Shown piece after piece: positions 1 through 5,126 of a stretch of 5,662 bases of DNA. The position numbers and the translations under genes were made by a program. Position 1 is the first letter of the stretch. The number at the start of each line of letters is the position of its first letter. Below the pieces are notes generated by a model. That model searched no databases. It was not told where the DNA came from and was given only the letters and a program-made list of their open reading frames with translations. The DNA comes from CALVJJ01 sp045538425 (lineage in GTDB: Bacteria; Bacillota; Clostridia; Christensenellales; UBA1242), in the NCBI GenBank assembly GCA_045538425.1, contig JAZSRJ010000028.1, forward strand, positions 1 to 5,662, in the 5' to 3' direction.

Positions 1-170
1 TTGTTTTGGGAGATAATCGTGGTAGAAGCAGTGATAGTGCTAGTGTTGGTGCAATATCGTTAGATTGTCTTTGGGGACGTGTAGATTATGTTACACCAAA
101 GGGGCTCAATTTCTTTGTGTTTTTAGGACAACAATTTTTCACGTTTGGAAAAATTCGATATACATTTTAG
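1..170 (+). CDS. lepB: Type I signal peptidase, C-terminal fragment (5' end outside window)
   Basis: Only the last 55 codons are present, read from base 3 to a TAG stop at 168-170. The fragment begins VLGDNRGRSSDS, which is box E of type I signal peptidases (GDNR..S.DSR), followed by GAISLDCLWGRVDYVTP, which matches the family's usual post-motif pattern (G.I....I.G.V....P), and a hydrophobic/basic tail. The enzyme is a membrane-anchored Ser/Lys protease that removes signal peptides from exported proteins outside the cytoplasmic membrane. The catalytic Ser and Lys lie upstream of the window and cannot be checked. One oddity is that the residue after DS in box E is Ala instead of the usual Arg. 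The next gene starts 9 bp after the stop and its ribosome site overlaps this stop, so the two are probably co-transcribed. Family assignment is firm; which paralogue it is, is unknown. Confidence 0.88.
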   Translation, partial: VLGDNRGRSSDSASVGAISLDCLWGRVDYVTPKGLNFFVFLGQQFFTFGKIRYTF

Positions 171-179
171 GGGGAGAAT

Positions 180-857
180 ATGAAAGCAAAAAAAGTGTTT
201 TTGATCATCAACTTTGTGATTACACTATTAGTGGCATTGACTTGTCTTGCGTATGTTGTGGCCAATTTCGTTGTTTTTGATTGGATATGTGCACGAGCAA
301 CAGATGTTGTGATGTGGTTTGCCAATCGTGTTATGACACTAGATGTGTTGAGAGAAGATATTGTAAGTGGTGTTGAAGTAGCAATGCTTGCTATTGCATT
401 TGTAACACTAGGGATTTTTGGATTGAAAGTTATGTTTGCCGTTATGCAAATCAAATATTTCAACATGAATTATACAGAATTTTATACACATCGAGTGAAG
501 TATCTATTGCTAATTGTGGCACATACATTTACGGGAAGTTTTTTCCTAGAATGGTTAATTATGATTGTCGCATTATTGTGTAAGACAAGAGAAGAAAAAG
601 AACTCGAAAAAGACTTGAGGACAGGATCTATTGGTGATGTAAAATCTGCTGTATTTGATGGTACTGGTATAAGTGGAGATAGTGGCAACAATCTACTATA
701 CAATGCTGGCCCTGCTACTATGGGGAGCACCAATTATTACCAACAAAAGACAGATGAAAAAGCACGTAACAATGCCATGGACTTATGGCGTAGCGGTGCA
801 ATTAGTGAAAGACAATATCAAAAGATTATTAAAAAATTGGAAAGAAAGAAAAAATGA
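180..857 (+). CDS. Three-helix membrane protein with SHOCT-like C-terminus
   Basis: This 225-residue protein has no recognised function. Hydrophobic stretches at about residues 6-33, 65-88 and 107-134 look like transmembrane helices. A charged segment (TREEKELEKD, 136-145) and a low-complexity Gly/Ser/Asn-rich linker (about 160-190) follow. Residues about 195-223 (KARNNAMDLWRSGAISERQYQKIIKKL) resemble a SHOCT domain, the short C-terminal helical motif with the pattern L..GaIs..Ey...K..L that is often fused to membrane or enzyme domains and is thought to mediate oligomerisation. The start is supported by GGGGGAG at 170-176, four bases before ATG, which overlaps the stop of the signal peptidase gene. 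Its stop overlaps the start of the next gene (ATGA, 854-857), which implies translational coupling. The next gene encodes a protein of the same layout, so the two may be ancient paralogues or partners. A role at the membrane is inferred only from topology and from its neighbour. Confidence 0.85.
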   Translation: MKAKKVFLIINFVITLLVALTCLAYVVANFVVFDWICARATDVVMWFANRVMTLDVLREDIVSGVEVAMLAIAFVTLGIFGLKVMFAVMQIKYFNMNYTEFYTHRVKYLLLIVAHTFTGSFFLEWLIMIVALLCKTREEKELEKDLRTGSIGDVKSAVFDGTGISGDSGNNLLYNAGPATMGSTNYYQQKTDEKARNNAMDLWRSGAISERQYQKIIKKLERKKK

Positions 858-1435
858 AGTTGACATATAAAAAATGGCTATGGAGTGCCATTATTGTAAG
901 CGCGATTGGTATTGTGTTGAATATCGTATCTATTGTGTTGTTGTGGATAGGTGCAAAACAAAATAATTCTACACTACAATCTGTTATACCAGATATCGCA
1001 AGTCTATATGGTAGACAAAGTATGACCATACAAGAAGTTGTCCAACACTTGATAAGCAATTTGGTTTTATCCACCATTGCTTCGGTCTATCTATTGATCG
1101 TATGTATTAAAGATGTTAAGATGACAGTACAACAATACAGCAATGTCCGTCACGGAGGTTGGGTCACTACCATGATCGTATTATTCTTAGGCGGAATTGG
1201 TGCATTGATTGGATTTGTCTTATATGAAGTAGCGTGTGTGAAAGCGTATAGACAATTAGTAGGGATGAGTCAAAAAGAACAACAACTATTCAATGCTAAA
1301 AGTTATGCTGAAAAATTAAAAAGCCTTAGAGATAAGGGAGAGATATCTCAAGAAGAATTTTTGGAACGTATTGGTGAACTAACAAGCACCATGGATACAC
1401 TAATGGAACAAACAAAGGAGAACAAAAATGAATAA
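854..1435 (+). CDS. Three-helix membrane protein with SHOCT-like C-terminus (second copy)
   Basis: This 193-residue protein of unknown function has the same architecture as the gene before it. It has predicted transmembrane helices at about residues 9-32, 67-86 and 103-127, then a cytoplasmic-looking tail with a SHOCT-like segment at 150-176 (YAEKLKSLRDKGEISQEEFLERIGEL) and a charged helical end rich in Glu and Lys. Sequence similarity to its neighbour is limited to the arrangement and to the G(A/E)IS.(E/R)(Q/E) core of the tail. The start codon overlaps the previous stop as ATGA; the upstream ribosome site is weak (GGAAAG near 838-843), consistent with coupled translation. The end overlaps the methyltransferase gene by 8 bp. 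The paired genes may encode subunits of one membrane complex, but this is inference. Confidence 0.85.
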   Translation: MKLTYKKWLWSAIIVSAIGIVLNIVSIVLLWIGAKQNNSTLQSVIPDIASLYGRQSMTIQEVVQHLISNLVLSTIASVYLLIVCIKDVKMTVQQYSNVRHGGWVTTMIVLFLGGIGALIGFVLYEVACVKAYRQLVGMSQKEQQLFNAKSYAEKLKSLRDKGEISQEEFLERIGELTSTMDTLMEQTKENKNE

Positions 1436-2132
1436 TATTGTATTTGATTGGAAGAAGTATGAAAACGAGTTGTGGTTACGACCAGCAAAATTATGCTCTT
1501 ATCTTAGTGAAAGATGGCAAAATTATGACAAGAAAAAAGTATTAGATTTGGGTTGTGGATTGGGTCGTAATAGTATCTATTTCGCAACAAAAGGATTTGA
1601 TGTTACTGCAATTGATATCAGTGATTATGCCATCAGTTATACAGAAAAACAAGCGCAAGACAACAACCTAACCATTGATTGTAGATTAGGTGATTTTATG
1701 GAGATGGATATCGAAGATGATACCTATGATGCTATCATTGTGTACAATGTTGTATTCCAACAAAACACGGAAGCCTTCAAAAAGTTGATTGAGAAGATCA
1801 AAAAAGCATTGAAAGTTGGTGGTGAATTGTACATTACTTTGATTAGTAAAGATACACTCGAATATGTTACCGCTAAGAATGAGAATCGTGCAGATCGTAA
1901 TACTGTTGTCAAATTGGACGAGTATGGTGAAAAGAATTATCACTTCTTTGTAGATATCTGTGATATTATTGAATATTTCCATGGATTCCGTTTTGTAGAC
2001 AATCCGGTAGAGAGAGTTGTCTATGATTTGGAATGTATTGGTGGGGCATGTGCCATTGATAATAAGTTTGGTCAACAACTTAGATGTCGCAACAGTCATT
2101 TTGAATTATTGGTCCAAAAAGTAAAAGATTAA
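1428..2132 (+). CDS. Class I SAM-dependent methyltransferase
   Basis: This 234-residue soluble protein has a Rossmann-type methyltransferase fold. Motif I, VLDLGCGLGRN (residues 38-48), binds S-adenosylmethionine. AIDIS (61-65) ends strand beta-2 with the acidic residue that holds the ribose hydroxyls, GDF (88-90) fits the adenine-contacting position, DDTYDAIIVYNVV (97-109) is the motif IV region, and ALKVGGELYITLIS (127-140) is the usual post-motif strand and turn. The length is typical of Methyltransf_11/25 or TehB-like enzymes. The methyl acceptor cannot be read from the sequence. The C-terminal part (about 145-234) carries two conserved-looking Cys (203, 208) in ECIGGAC, of unclear role. 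The start has a good AAAGGAG at 1414-1420, seven bases before ATG, inside the preceding gene. It is the last gene of the cluster, directly followed by a terminator. A link to the two membrane proteins is suggested only by the tight overlap. Confidence 0.92.
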   Translation: MNNIVFDWKKYENELWLRPAKLCSYLSERWQNYDKKKVLDLGCGLGRNSIYFATKGFDVTAIDISDYAISYTEKQAQDNNLTIDCRLGDFMEMDIEDDTYDAIIVYNVVFQQNTEAFKKLIEKIKKALKVGGELYITLISKDTLEYVTAKNENRADRNTVVKLDEYGEKNYHFFVDICDIIEYFHGFRFVDNPVERVVYDLECIGGACAIDNKFGQQLRCRNSHFELLVQKVKD

Positions 2133-2133
2133 T

Positions 2134-2160
2134 AAAAAACTCCCTGTTAGGGAGTTTTTT
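2134..2160. terminator. Bidirectional rho-independent terminator
   Basis: A perfect inverted repeat pairs 2134-2144 (AAAAAACTCCC) with 2150-2160 (GGGAGTTTTTT) around a TGTTA loop. The core is a six-pair ACTCCC/GGGAGT stem flanked by A and T runs, so it should terminate transcripts on both strands. It separates the + strand methyltransferase gene from the convergent - strand YjzC-like gene, whose stop codon overlaps the last bases of the stem. Confidence 0.92.
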
Positions 2161-2311
2161 AATCTTCTATTTCGTAATAATAGTCACTACTTTGTGTTGG
2201 TGGTAGTTTTTGATCTTTTGCAATATCCACCGTATAGTAATGATTGCCGTTGTTGTCTACGACATTGTAAGTGCCATTTTTTGGTGCGTATTCACCTGGT
2301 TGTAATTGCAT
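2159..2311 (-). CDS. YjzC-like small protein (50 residues)
   Basis: The protein starts MQLQPGEYAPKNGTYNVVDNNGNHYYTV and ends LPPTQSSDYYYEIED. The PGE.AP.NGxY start, an acidic/Gly turn and a later (L/F)P.T motif match, from memory, the YjzC family of short Bacillus proteins of unknown function; that assignment is made without a search. The start is set at 2311 because AAGGAGGTG (2324-2316) lies just upstream of this ATG. An in-frame ATG at 2347 would add 12 residues (MHKVKYLIRRCA), but it has no ribosome site and would place AAGGAGG inside the gene. The protein has no membrane segment or signal peptide. It may be made from read-through of the upstream PII operon or from its own promoter, but no clear promoter is visible in 2312-2373. 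The name is moderately sure; that it is a real gene is likely. Confidence 0.75.
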   Translation of the reverse strand: MQLQPGEYAPKNGTYNVVDNNGNHYYTVDIAKDQKLPPTQSSDYYYEIED

Positions 2312-2365
2312 AGCACACCTCCTTATAAGATACTTTACCTTATGCAAATTCCCCGAAGTTATACG

Positions 2366-2389
2366 AAAGAAAAAAGAGCAATAGCTCTT
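2366..2389 (-). terminator. Rho-independent terminator of the DUF1538/PII operon
   Basis: On the - strand the stem AAGAGC (2389-2384) and GCTCTT (2379-2374) closes a TATT tetraloop and is followed by a T-rich tail (TTTTCTTT). The hairpin begins within the stop codon of the PII-like gene. The stem is short (six pairs), so some read-through into the YjzC-like gene is possible. Confidence 0.8.
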
Positions 2390-2735
2390 ATTTCTTTTTG
2401 TTGTTATTTTTCTTCATTAAGTGATTGATGCCTGCAACATCCAAAACTGGAACACTAAAGCAGATGCCTTTACCTTCTTGTGTAAGACCGCTATGTTCAA
2501 CAATAGCATTCATGATGCGTTGTTTGTCTTCTTGATCAACAAGGGTCAAAATCATTTCTTTTTCAGGTTGGATAGAGACACCAAGGATGCTATCATTTTC
2601 ATAGTCACCTGTACCACGTCCATGTACAATAGTGCCACCACTTGCACCAGCATTTCTTGTTGCTTCTACAACATAATCAGCAAAACCACGATTCACAATG
2701 GTTATAATTAATTCATAATTTTGTGTTGTGTTCAT
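2388..2735 (-). CDS. PII-like signalling protein (GGTIVHGRG type)
   Basis: This 115-residue protein belongs to the PII/GlnB-like superfamily of trimeric ferredoxin-fold sensors. Visible landmarks are a first beta strand YELIITIVNRG (7-17), the helix FADYVVEATRNAGASG, then GGTIVHGRGTG (33-43), which leads into the T-loop as in GlnB proteins (G..T...GRG), the strand motif EKEMILTLV (58-66, GlnB-type EKE), and EGKGICFSVPVLDVAG (87-102), equivalent to the C-terminal strand. The T-loop is short and lacks the classic uridylylated Tyr context, so GlnD-type modification is not expected. The gene overlaps the second PII-like gene as ATGA (2735-2732) and is the last gene before the terminator. In this position beside a DUF1538 membrane protein it probably senses a nucleotide or metabolite and gates the carrier. 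Its ligand is unknown. A poly-Lys/Asn tail ends the protein. Confidence 0.88.
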   Translation of the reverse strand: MNTTQNYELIITIVNRGFADYVVEATRNAGASGGTIVHGRGTGDYENDSILGVSIQPEKEMILTLVDQEDKQRIMNAIVEHSGLTQEGKGICFSVPVLDVAGINHLMKKNNNKKK

Positions 2736-3076
2736 TTTCTTTCCTCCAATTGTTGAAATAATCGGCTATCCATACCAGTGAGTGGTAGGGTAAATACAAT
2801 ACCTTTATTCTTTTCATTGAGTTCTAGTTCTTGAGTAAGTTTTGTCAATATATCTTTTGCTTTGATGCTTGGAATCATAGTCGTAACGATCATTTTTTCT
2901 ACAATACCAAATCCAAAGAAATCAGAAATACTAGATGGTGCAGTACCTTTTGCTTTAGAGATCATGGTTTTTTCTATATGATACAGTTCTAATAATTCTA
3001 ACAACTTATCTTCTGTTTCTTGATCTTCATTGATAATCATAACCAATGCTTGATAGGGACAAAGTATCTTTTTCAT
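2732..3076 (-). CDS. Second, divergent PII-like protein
   Basis: This 114-residue protein has the same ferredoxin-like outline as its neighbour but is much less GlnB-like. Residues 9-16 (QALVMIIN) form the first strand, a helix runs about 21-34, KGTAPSSISDFFGFGIVEK (43-61) replaces the glycine-rich T-loop entry, and KMIVTTMIP (61-69) and KGIVFTLPLTGMD (91-103) give the central and last strands. The last part aligns with KGICFSVPVLDVAG of the other PII protein. It lacks GG.T...GRG, so nucleotide binding, if present, differs. The start is supported by AAGGAG at 3087-3082, six bases before ATG. It begins 14 bp after the DUF1538 stop, and its own stop overlaps the next start. From position and pattern it is likely a partner of the other PII protein and of the membrane protein; a mixed trimer is possible but unproven. 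Confidence 0.85.
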   Translation of the reverse strand: MKKILCPYQALVMIINEDQETEDKLLELLELYHIEKTMISKAKGTAPSSISDFFGFGIVEKMIVTTMIPSIKAKDILTKLTQELELNEKNKGIVFTLPLTGMDSRLFQQLEERK

Positions 3077-3090
3077 ATTTTCTCCTTACA

Positions 3091-4599
3091 TTAATAATCA
3101 AAATGAATGATGGTAATTTTGTCTGTTGTTGGTGCAACTTTGACTGTTCTTCTATCACGTGTGAATTTCGCTACAGCACCTAAGATTTGGATAACTAAGA
3201 TTGGTGTGGTAGCAATCAAGGATACTGTACCAAATGCCCCAATCATTGGATCTGCTCCAAAAGCGGAAGCAATACCAGCGACAAATGGTAAGAGGAAGGT
3301 TGCACTCATAGGACCTGATGCAATGCCACCGGCATCAAACCCAACAGCAGTAAAGAGCTTAGGATTGTAATAAGATAAAGCAAGACTAATTGCAAAGATT
3401 GGAAGCACAAAGTACAAAATGTTAATCGAATAGGTTGCACGAATGACTGCAATTAGGACACTACATGCCACCCCAATACTAAGACTTGTTTTTAATACTT
3501 TTCGATTGATTGTATTACCAGAGACATCAGCAACTTGTTTGGTTAGGATATGGACAGCAGGTTCGGCTGCAACAATGACATACCCCAAGACAAAAGCAAT
3601 AGGGTAGATCAACCAGTTGAAGTTGCTACTAGCAAGTTTTTCTCCAAGTAATGATCCAAGATCAGAGAATCCTACATTAACACCCGTCATGAATATAGAT
3701 ATACCAAGGTAAGTAATCACAAGTCCAATACTAATTTTGGCAACTTGAATTTTTGGTAATTTCATCAAAGTGAATTGGAATAAGAAGAAGATGGCTGCGA
3801 TTGGTAAAAGCACAAGTGCGACTTCTAAAAGAGAATGTCCAAAACTAGATACATAATTCATTGGAATACTGGACCAATTGCCAGCGACAATTTCGCTTGC
3901 GGATTGTGTAATAGTAACATTTTGAAAGAAAAGTCCAAGAATAAGAATAGCAAGGACTGGTCCCATAGAACATATTGCTACTAGTCCAAAACTATCTTCT
4001 TCGCTGCTATTACCACCGCGGATAGCAGACATACCAAGACAAAAGCTCATAATGAAAGGAACAGATATAGCTCCAGTGGTAACGCCACTTGCGTCAAAGG
4101 CAACTGCCCAGAATGTTTCAGGTACAAAGAATAACAAAACAAAACATAATACATAACCAATCGTGAGGATATATGCGAGTGGTACACGAAATAATATTCT
4201 TACAGCACCAAGTACGAAACAAATACCGACACCAATACCAACGGTAGCAACGAAAAGCCATTTGTTGATTGCAGGTACTTGATTGGCTAAAACGGAGAGA
4301 TCAGGTTCGGCAATTGTGATCAACAATCCCATAACCAAACACGCAACAAATAGGATCCATAACTTTTTAGATTTTGTGAGTGATGACGCAATATTTTGTC
4401 CAATTGGCATCATGGATGTATCTGCACCAAGAGAGAATAACCCAATACCTAAAAACAACAAAATACTACTAATGCAAAATTTTACAATGAGTGTTCCTGG
4501 AATATCTACTAAAAATAGTGCAATGGCTAGCACAATGAGGACAACAGGAAAAACACTAAAGAATGATTCTTTTAATTTCTTATTGAGATTGTGAAACAT
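3091..4599 (-). CDS. DUF1538 integral membrane protein (putative carrier), two homologous halves
   Basis: This 502-residue, highly hydrophobic protein has roughly a dozen likely transmembrane helices, length typical of double-domain DUF1538 proteins. An internal duplication is visible: LLFLGIGLFSLGADTSMMPIG (47-67) aligns with ITYLGISIFMTGVNVGFSDLG (295-315), GLLITIAEPDLSVLANQV (91-108) with GYVIVAAEPAVHILTKQV (339-356), and AVAFDASGVTTGAISVPF (165-182) with AVGFDAGGIASGPMSATF (418-435). The repeated AEP and FDA.G...G signatures sit in or near membrane segments, as expected for an inverted- or tandem-repeat transporter. The transported substrate is not known. The protein acts in the cytoplasmic membrane, and two PII-like genes downstream suggest gating by small-molecule status. 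The start is supported by AAAGGT, about seven bases upstream of ATG, and by a good promoter at 4640-4668. The hydrophilic C-terminus (about 478-502) could be a docking site for the PII proteins; that is inference. Confidence 0.93.
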   Translation of the reverse strand: MFHNLNKKLKESFFSVFPVVLIVLAIALFLVDIPGTLIVKFCISSILLFLGIGLFSLGADTSMMPIGQNIASSLTKSKKLWILFVACLVMGLLITIAEPDLSVLANQVPAINKWLFVATVGIGVGICFVLGAVRILFRVPLAYILTIGYVLCFVLLFFVPETFWAVAFDASGVTTGAISVPFIMSFCLGMSAIRGGNSSEEDSFGLVAICSMGPVLAILILGLFFQNVTITQSASEIVAGNWSSIPMNYVSSFGHSLLEVALVLLPIAAIFFLFQFTLMKLPKIQVAKISIGLVITYLGISIFMTGVNVGFSDLGSLLGEKLASSNFNWLIYPIAFVLGYVIVAAEPAVHILTKQVADVSGNTINRKVLKTSLSIGVACSVLIAVIRATYSINILYFVLPIFAISLALSYYNPKLFTAVGFDAGGIASGPMSATFLLPFVAGIASAFGADPMIGAFGTVSLIATTPILVIQILGAVAKFTRDRRTVKVAPTTDKITIIHFDY

Positions 4600-4639
4600 A
4601 TCCTTACCTTTTTTGTCAAAAACCTATACTTATATATTA

Positions 4640-4668
4640 ATAGTAAAGAATTATTTTAGATAAGTCAA
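4640..4668 (-). promoter_or_regulatory. Sigma-A type promoter of the DUF1538/PII operon
   Basis: On the - strand, TTGACT (-35, 4668-4663) and TACTAT (-10, 4645-4640) are separated by exactly 17 bp in an AT-rich spacer. Transcription should start near 4633 and give a leader of about 34 nt before the DUF1538 start codon. Both hexamers are one or two bases from consensus, so fairly strong basal transcription is expected. Confidence 0.82.
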
Positions 4669-4674
4669 ATTATT

Positions 4675-4689
4675 TGGAATATATTTCCA
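4675..4689. promoter_or_regulatory. Inverted repeat just upstream of the DUF1538 promoter
   Basis: TGGAA and TTCCA form 5-bp arms around a TATAT centre. The repeat ends six bases upstream of the -35 box and could be an operator or activator site, but a 15-bp symmetric AT-rich sequence can arise by chance. It lies between this promoter and the terminator that ends the upstream RNA region. Confidence 0.3.
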
Positions 4690-4716
4690 CAAAAAAAGAA
4701 ACCCATACAGGTTTCT
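4690..4716 (-). terminator. Rho-independent terminator after the tRNA-like repeat region
   Basis: AGAAACC (4697-4703) pairs with GGTTTCT (4710-4716) around a 6-nt loop. Read on the - strand, the stem is followed by a run of six or seven T. The + strand side also has a T-rich tail (ATTTTTATT), so it may work in both directions. On the - strand it ends whatever transcript covers the candidate RNA at 4733-4865 and isolates it from the DUF1538 promoter. Confidence 0.85.
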
Positions 4717-4723
4717 ATTTTTA

Positions 4724-4742
4724 TTGGTAGCGGCGGAGGGAT
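4724..4742 (-). repeat. Extra copy of the tRNA-Met 3' end (19-bp direct repeat, copy 1)
   Basis: TTGGTAGCGGCGGAGGGAT is identical to 4902-4920, which is the 3' strand of the tRNA-Met T stem, its acceptor stem and CCA, plus one flanking base. Outside these 19 bp the sequences diverge at once, and no matching tRNA 5' half or anticodon arm is present. It is therefore not a second complete tRNA. Identical 3' tRNA ends are what site-specific integrases leave at attachment sites, or what remains after a tandem tRNA duplicate decays. Confidence 0.85.
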
Positions 4743-4865
4743 ACCTACACGCAGTTACATATTCTTCATAAAAAGGTGTACTCACTTAGTGTGGCAAGTG
4801 ATCAAAGTGCGCATTTCTTCCGGACAGCAGAGACTGCCGAACCTTACAAGGTTCTCATCCCTCGC
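4733..4865 (-). ncRNA. Candidate structured RNA or tRNA-derived cassette, unidentified
   Basis: This 133-nt stretch between two terminators is about 48% G+C by my count, clearly richer than its AT-rich surroundings, and has no long ORF. Its ends pair: GAGGGAT (4736-4742) with ATCCCTC (4857-4863), extended by GC/GC past a single bulged base. Inside are three hairpins: GAACCTT/AAGGTTC (4839-4854), GCAG/CTGC with a 3-nt loop (4827-4837), and TCACTT/AAGTGA (4782-4801). The - strand is favoured because the terminator at 4690-4716 and the tRNA operon both read that way, and the 3' side of the closing helix is the copied tRNA-Met acceptor end. It does not match the SRP RNA, 6S, tmRNA, RNase P, 5S or T-box consensus that I can recall. 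No promoter of its own is visible, so expression would need read-through of the tRNA-Met terminator. Strand and function are uncertain. Confidence 0.45.
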
Positions 4866-4871
4866 TTAATA

Positions 4872-4894
4872 AGAAAAAAGATCCCTATCGGGAT
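4872..4894 (-). terminator. Rho-independent terminator of the tRNA operon
   Basis: ATCCC (4881-4885) pairs with GGGAT (4890-4894) around a 4-nt loop, and the - strand continues with CTTTTTTCTT. It lies eight bases past the CCA of tRNA-Met. The stem is only five pairs, so partial read-through toward 4865-4720 is plausible. Confidence 0.8.
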
Positions 4895-4901
4895 TTTGTA
4901 T

Positions 4902-4920
4902 TTGGTAGCGGCGGAGGGAT
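4902..4920 (-). repeat. 19-bp direct repeat, copy 2 (inside tRNA-Met)
   Basis: This is the tRNA-Met partner of the copy at 4724-4742, offset by 178 bp in the same orientation. It covers the CCA, discriminator base, 3' acceptor strand and 3' T-stem strand, which is the classic crossover zone of tRNA-targeting integrases. Confidence 0.85.
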
Positions 4921-4979
4921 TCGAACCTTCGACCTTTCGGGTATGAACCGAACGCTATAACCAGCTAAGCTACGCCGCC
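4903..4979 (-). tRNA. tRNA-Met (CAT), elongator type
   Basis: This is a 77-nt cloverleaf with encoded CCA (4905-4903). The acceptor stem is GGCGGCG/CGCCGCT with a G1-U72 wobble pair, the D arm is GCTTAGCTGGTTATAGC, and the anticodon arm TTCGG-TTCATAC-CCGAA gives anticodon CAT followed by A37. The first pair and overall sequence fit elongator tRNA-Met; an initiator would have a 1-72 mismatch and three G-C pairs at the end of the anticodon stem. A tRNA-Ile2 with lysidine is unlikely from the body sequence. The T arm is odd: GAAGG faces CCCTC, leaving an A51-C63 mismatch. It is second in the operon after tRNA-Glu and is followed by a terminator. Confidence 0.95.
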
Positions 4980-4982
4980 ATA

Positions 4983-5008
4983 TTGCATTCGGGAGTACCC
5001 TGATGCAA
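4983..5008 (-). other. Spacer hairpin between the two tRNAs
   Basis: TTGCAT (4983-4988) pairs with ATGCAA (5003-5008), then a 2x2 internal loop, then GGG/CCC around AGTA. It fills most of the 36-bp spacer of the tRNA precursor. It has no U tail, so it is not a terminator; a processing or folding aid is the likely role. Confidence 0.55.
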
Positions 5009-5015
5009 ATCTAAT

Positions 5016-5090
5016 TGGTAGTCCCAAGGGGAATCGAACCCCTGTTACCACCGTGAAAGGGTGGTGTCTTGACCGCTTGACCATGGGACC
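5016..5090 (-). tRNA. tRNA-Glu (TTC)
   Basis: This is a 75-nt cloverleaf with encoded CCA (5018-5016). The acceptor stem GGTCCCA/TGGGACT has a G1-U72 wobble, common in tRNA-Glu of low-GC Gram-positives. The anticodon arm CCACC-CTTTCAC-GGTGG gives anticodon TTC. The T arm AGGGG-TTCGATT-CCCCT is fully paired, in contrast with the neighbouring tRNA-Met. It is the first gene of the operon, about 30 bp downstream of the predicted transcription start. Confidence 0.96.
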
Positions 5091-5126
5091 ATAGATATTA
5101 CCTTGCTTTTATTGGGTAACGATAGA

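Noticed and set aside
65..280. A 71-codon + strand reading frame across the signal peptidase and first membrane-protein genes
   Set aside because: It overlaps two better-supported genes in a different frame and has no recognisable features.
2312..2347. A 12-residue longer start (ATG at 2347) for the YjzC-like gene
   Set aside because: There is no Shine-Dalgarno before it, while a near-perfect AAGGAGG precedes the internal ATG at 2311, where the family similarity also begins.
4724..4800. A second complete tRNA gene at the repeated acceptor sequence
   Set aside because: Only the last 19 bases match; no anticodon arm, D arm or complementary GGCGGCG 5' strand is found upstream on that strand.
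4733..4865. SRP RNA: the - strand contains TCCGGAAG (4824-4817), reminiscent of the SRP GGAA tetraloop
   Set aside because: The conserved GGAAG.AGCAGCC loop and the matching 5' strand are absent, and the bases around GGAA do not pair beyond one or two positions.
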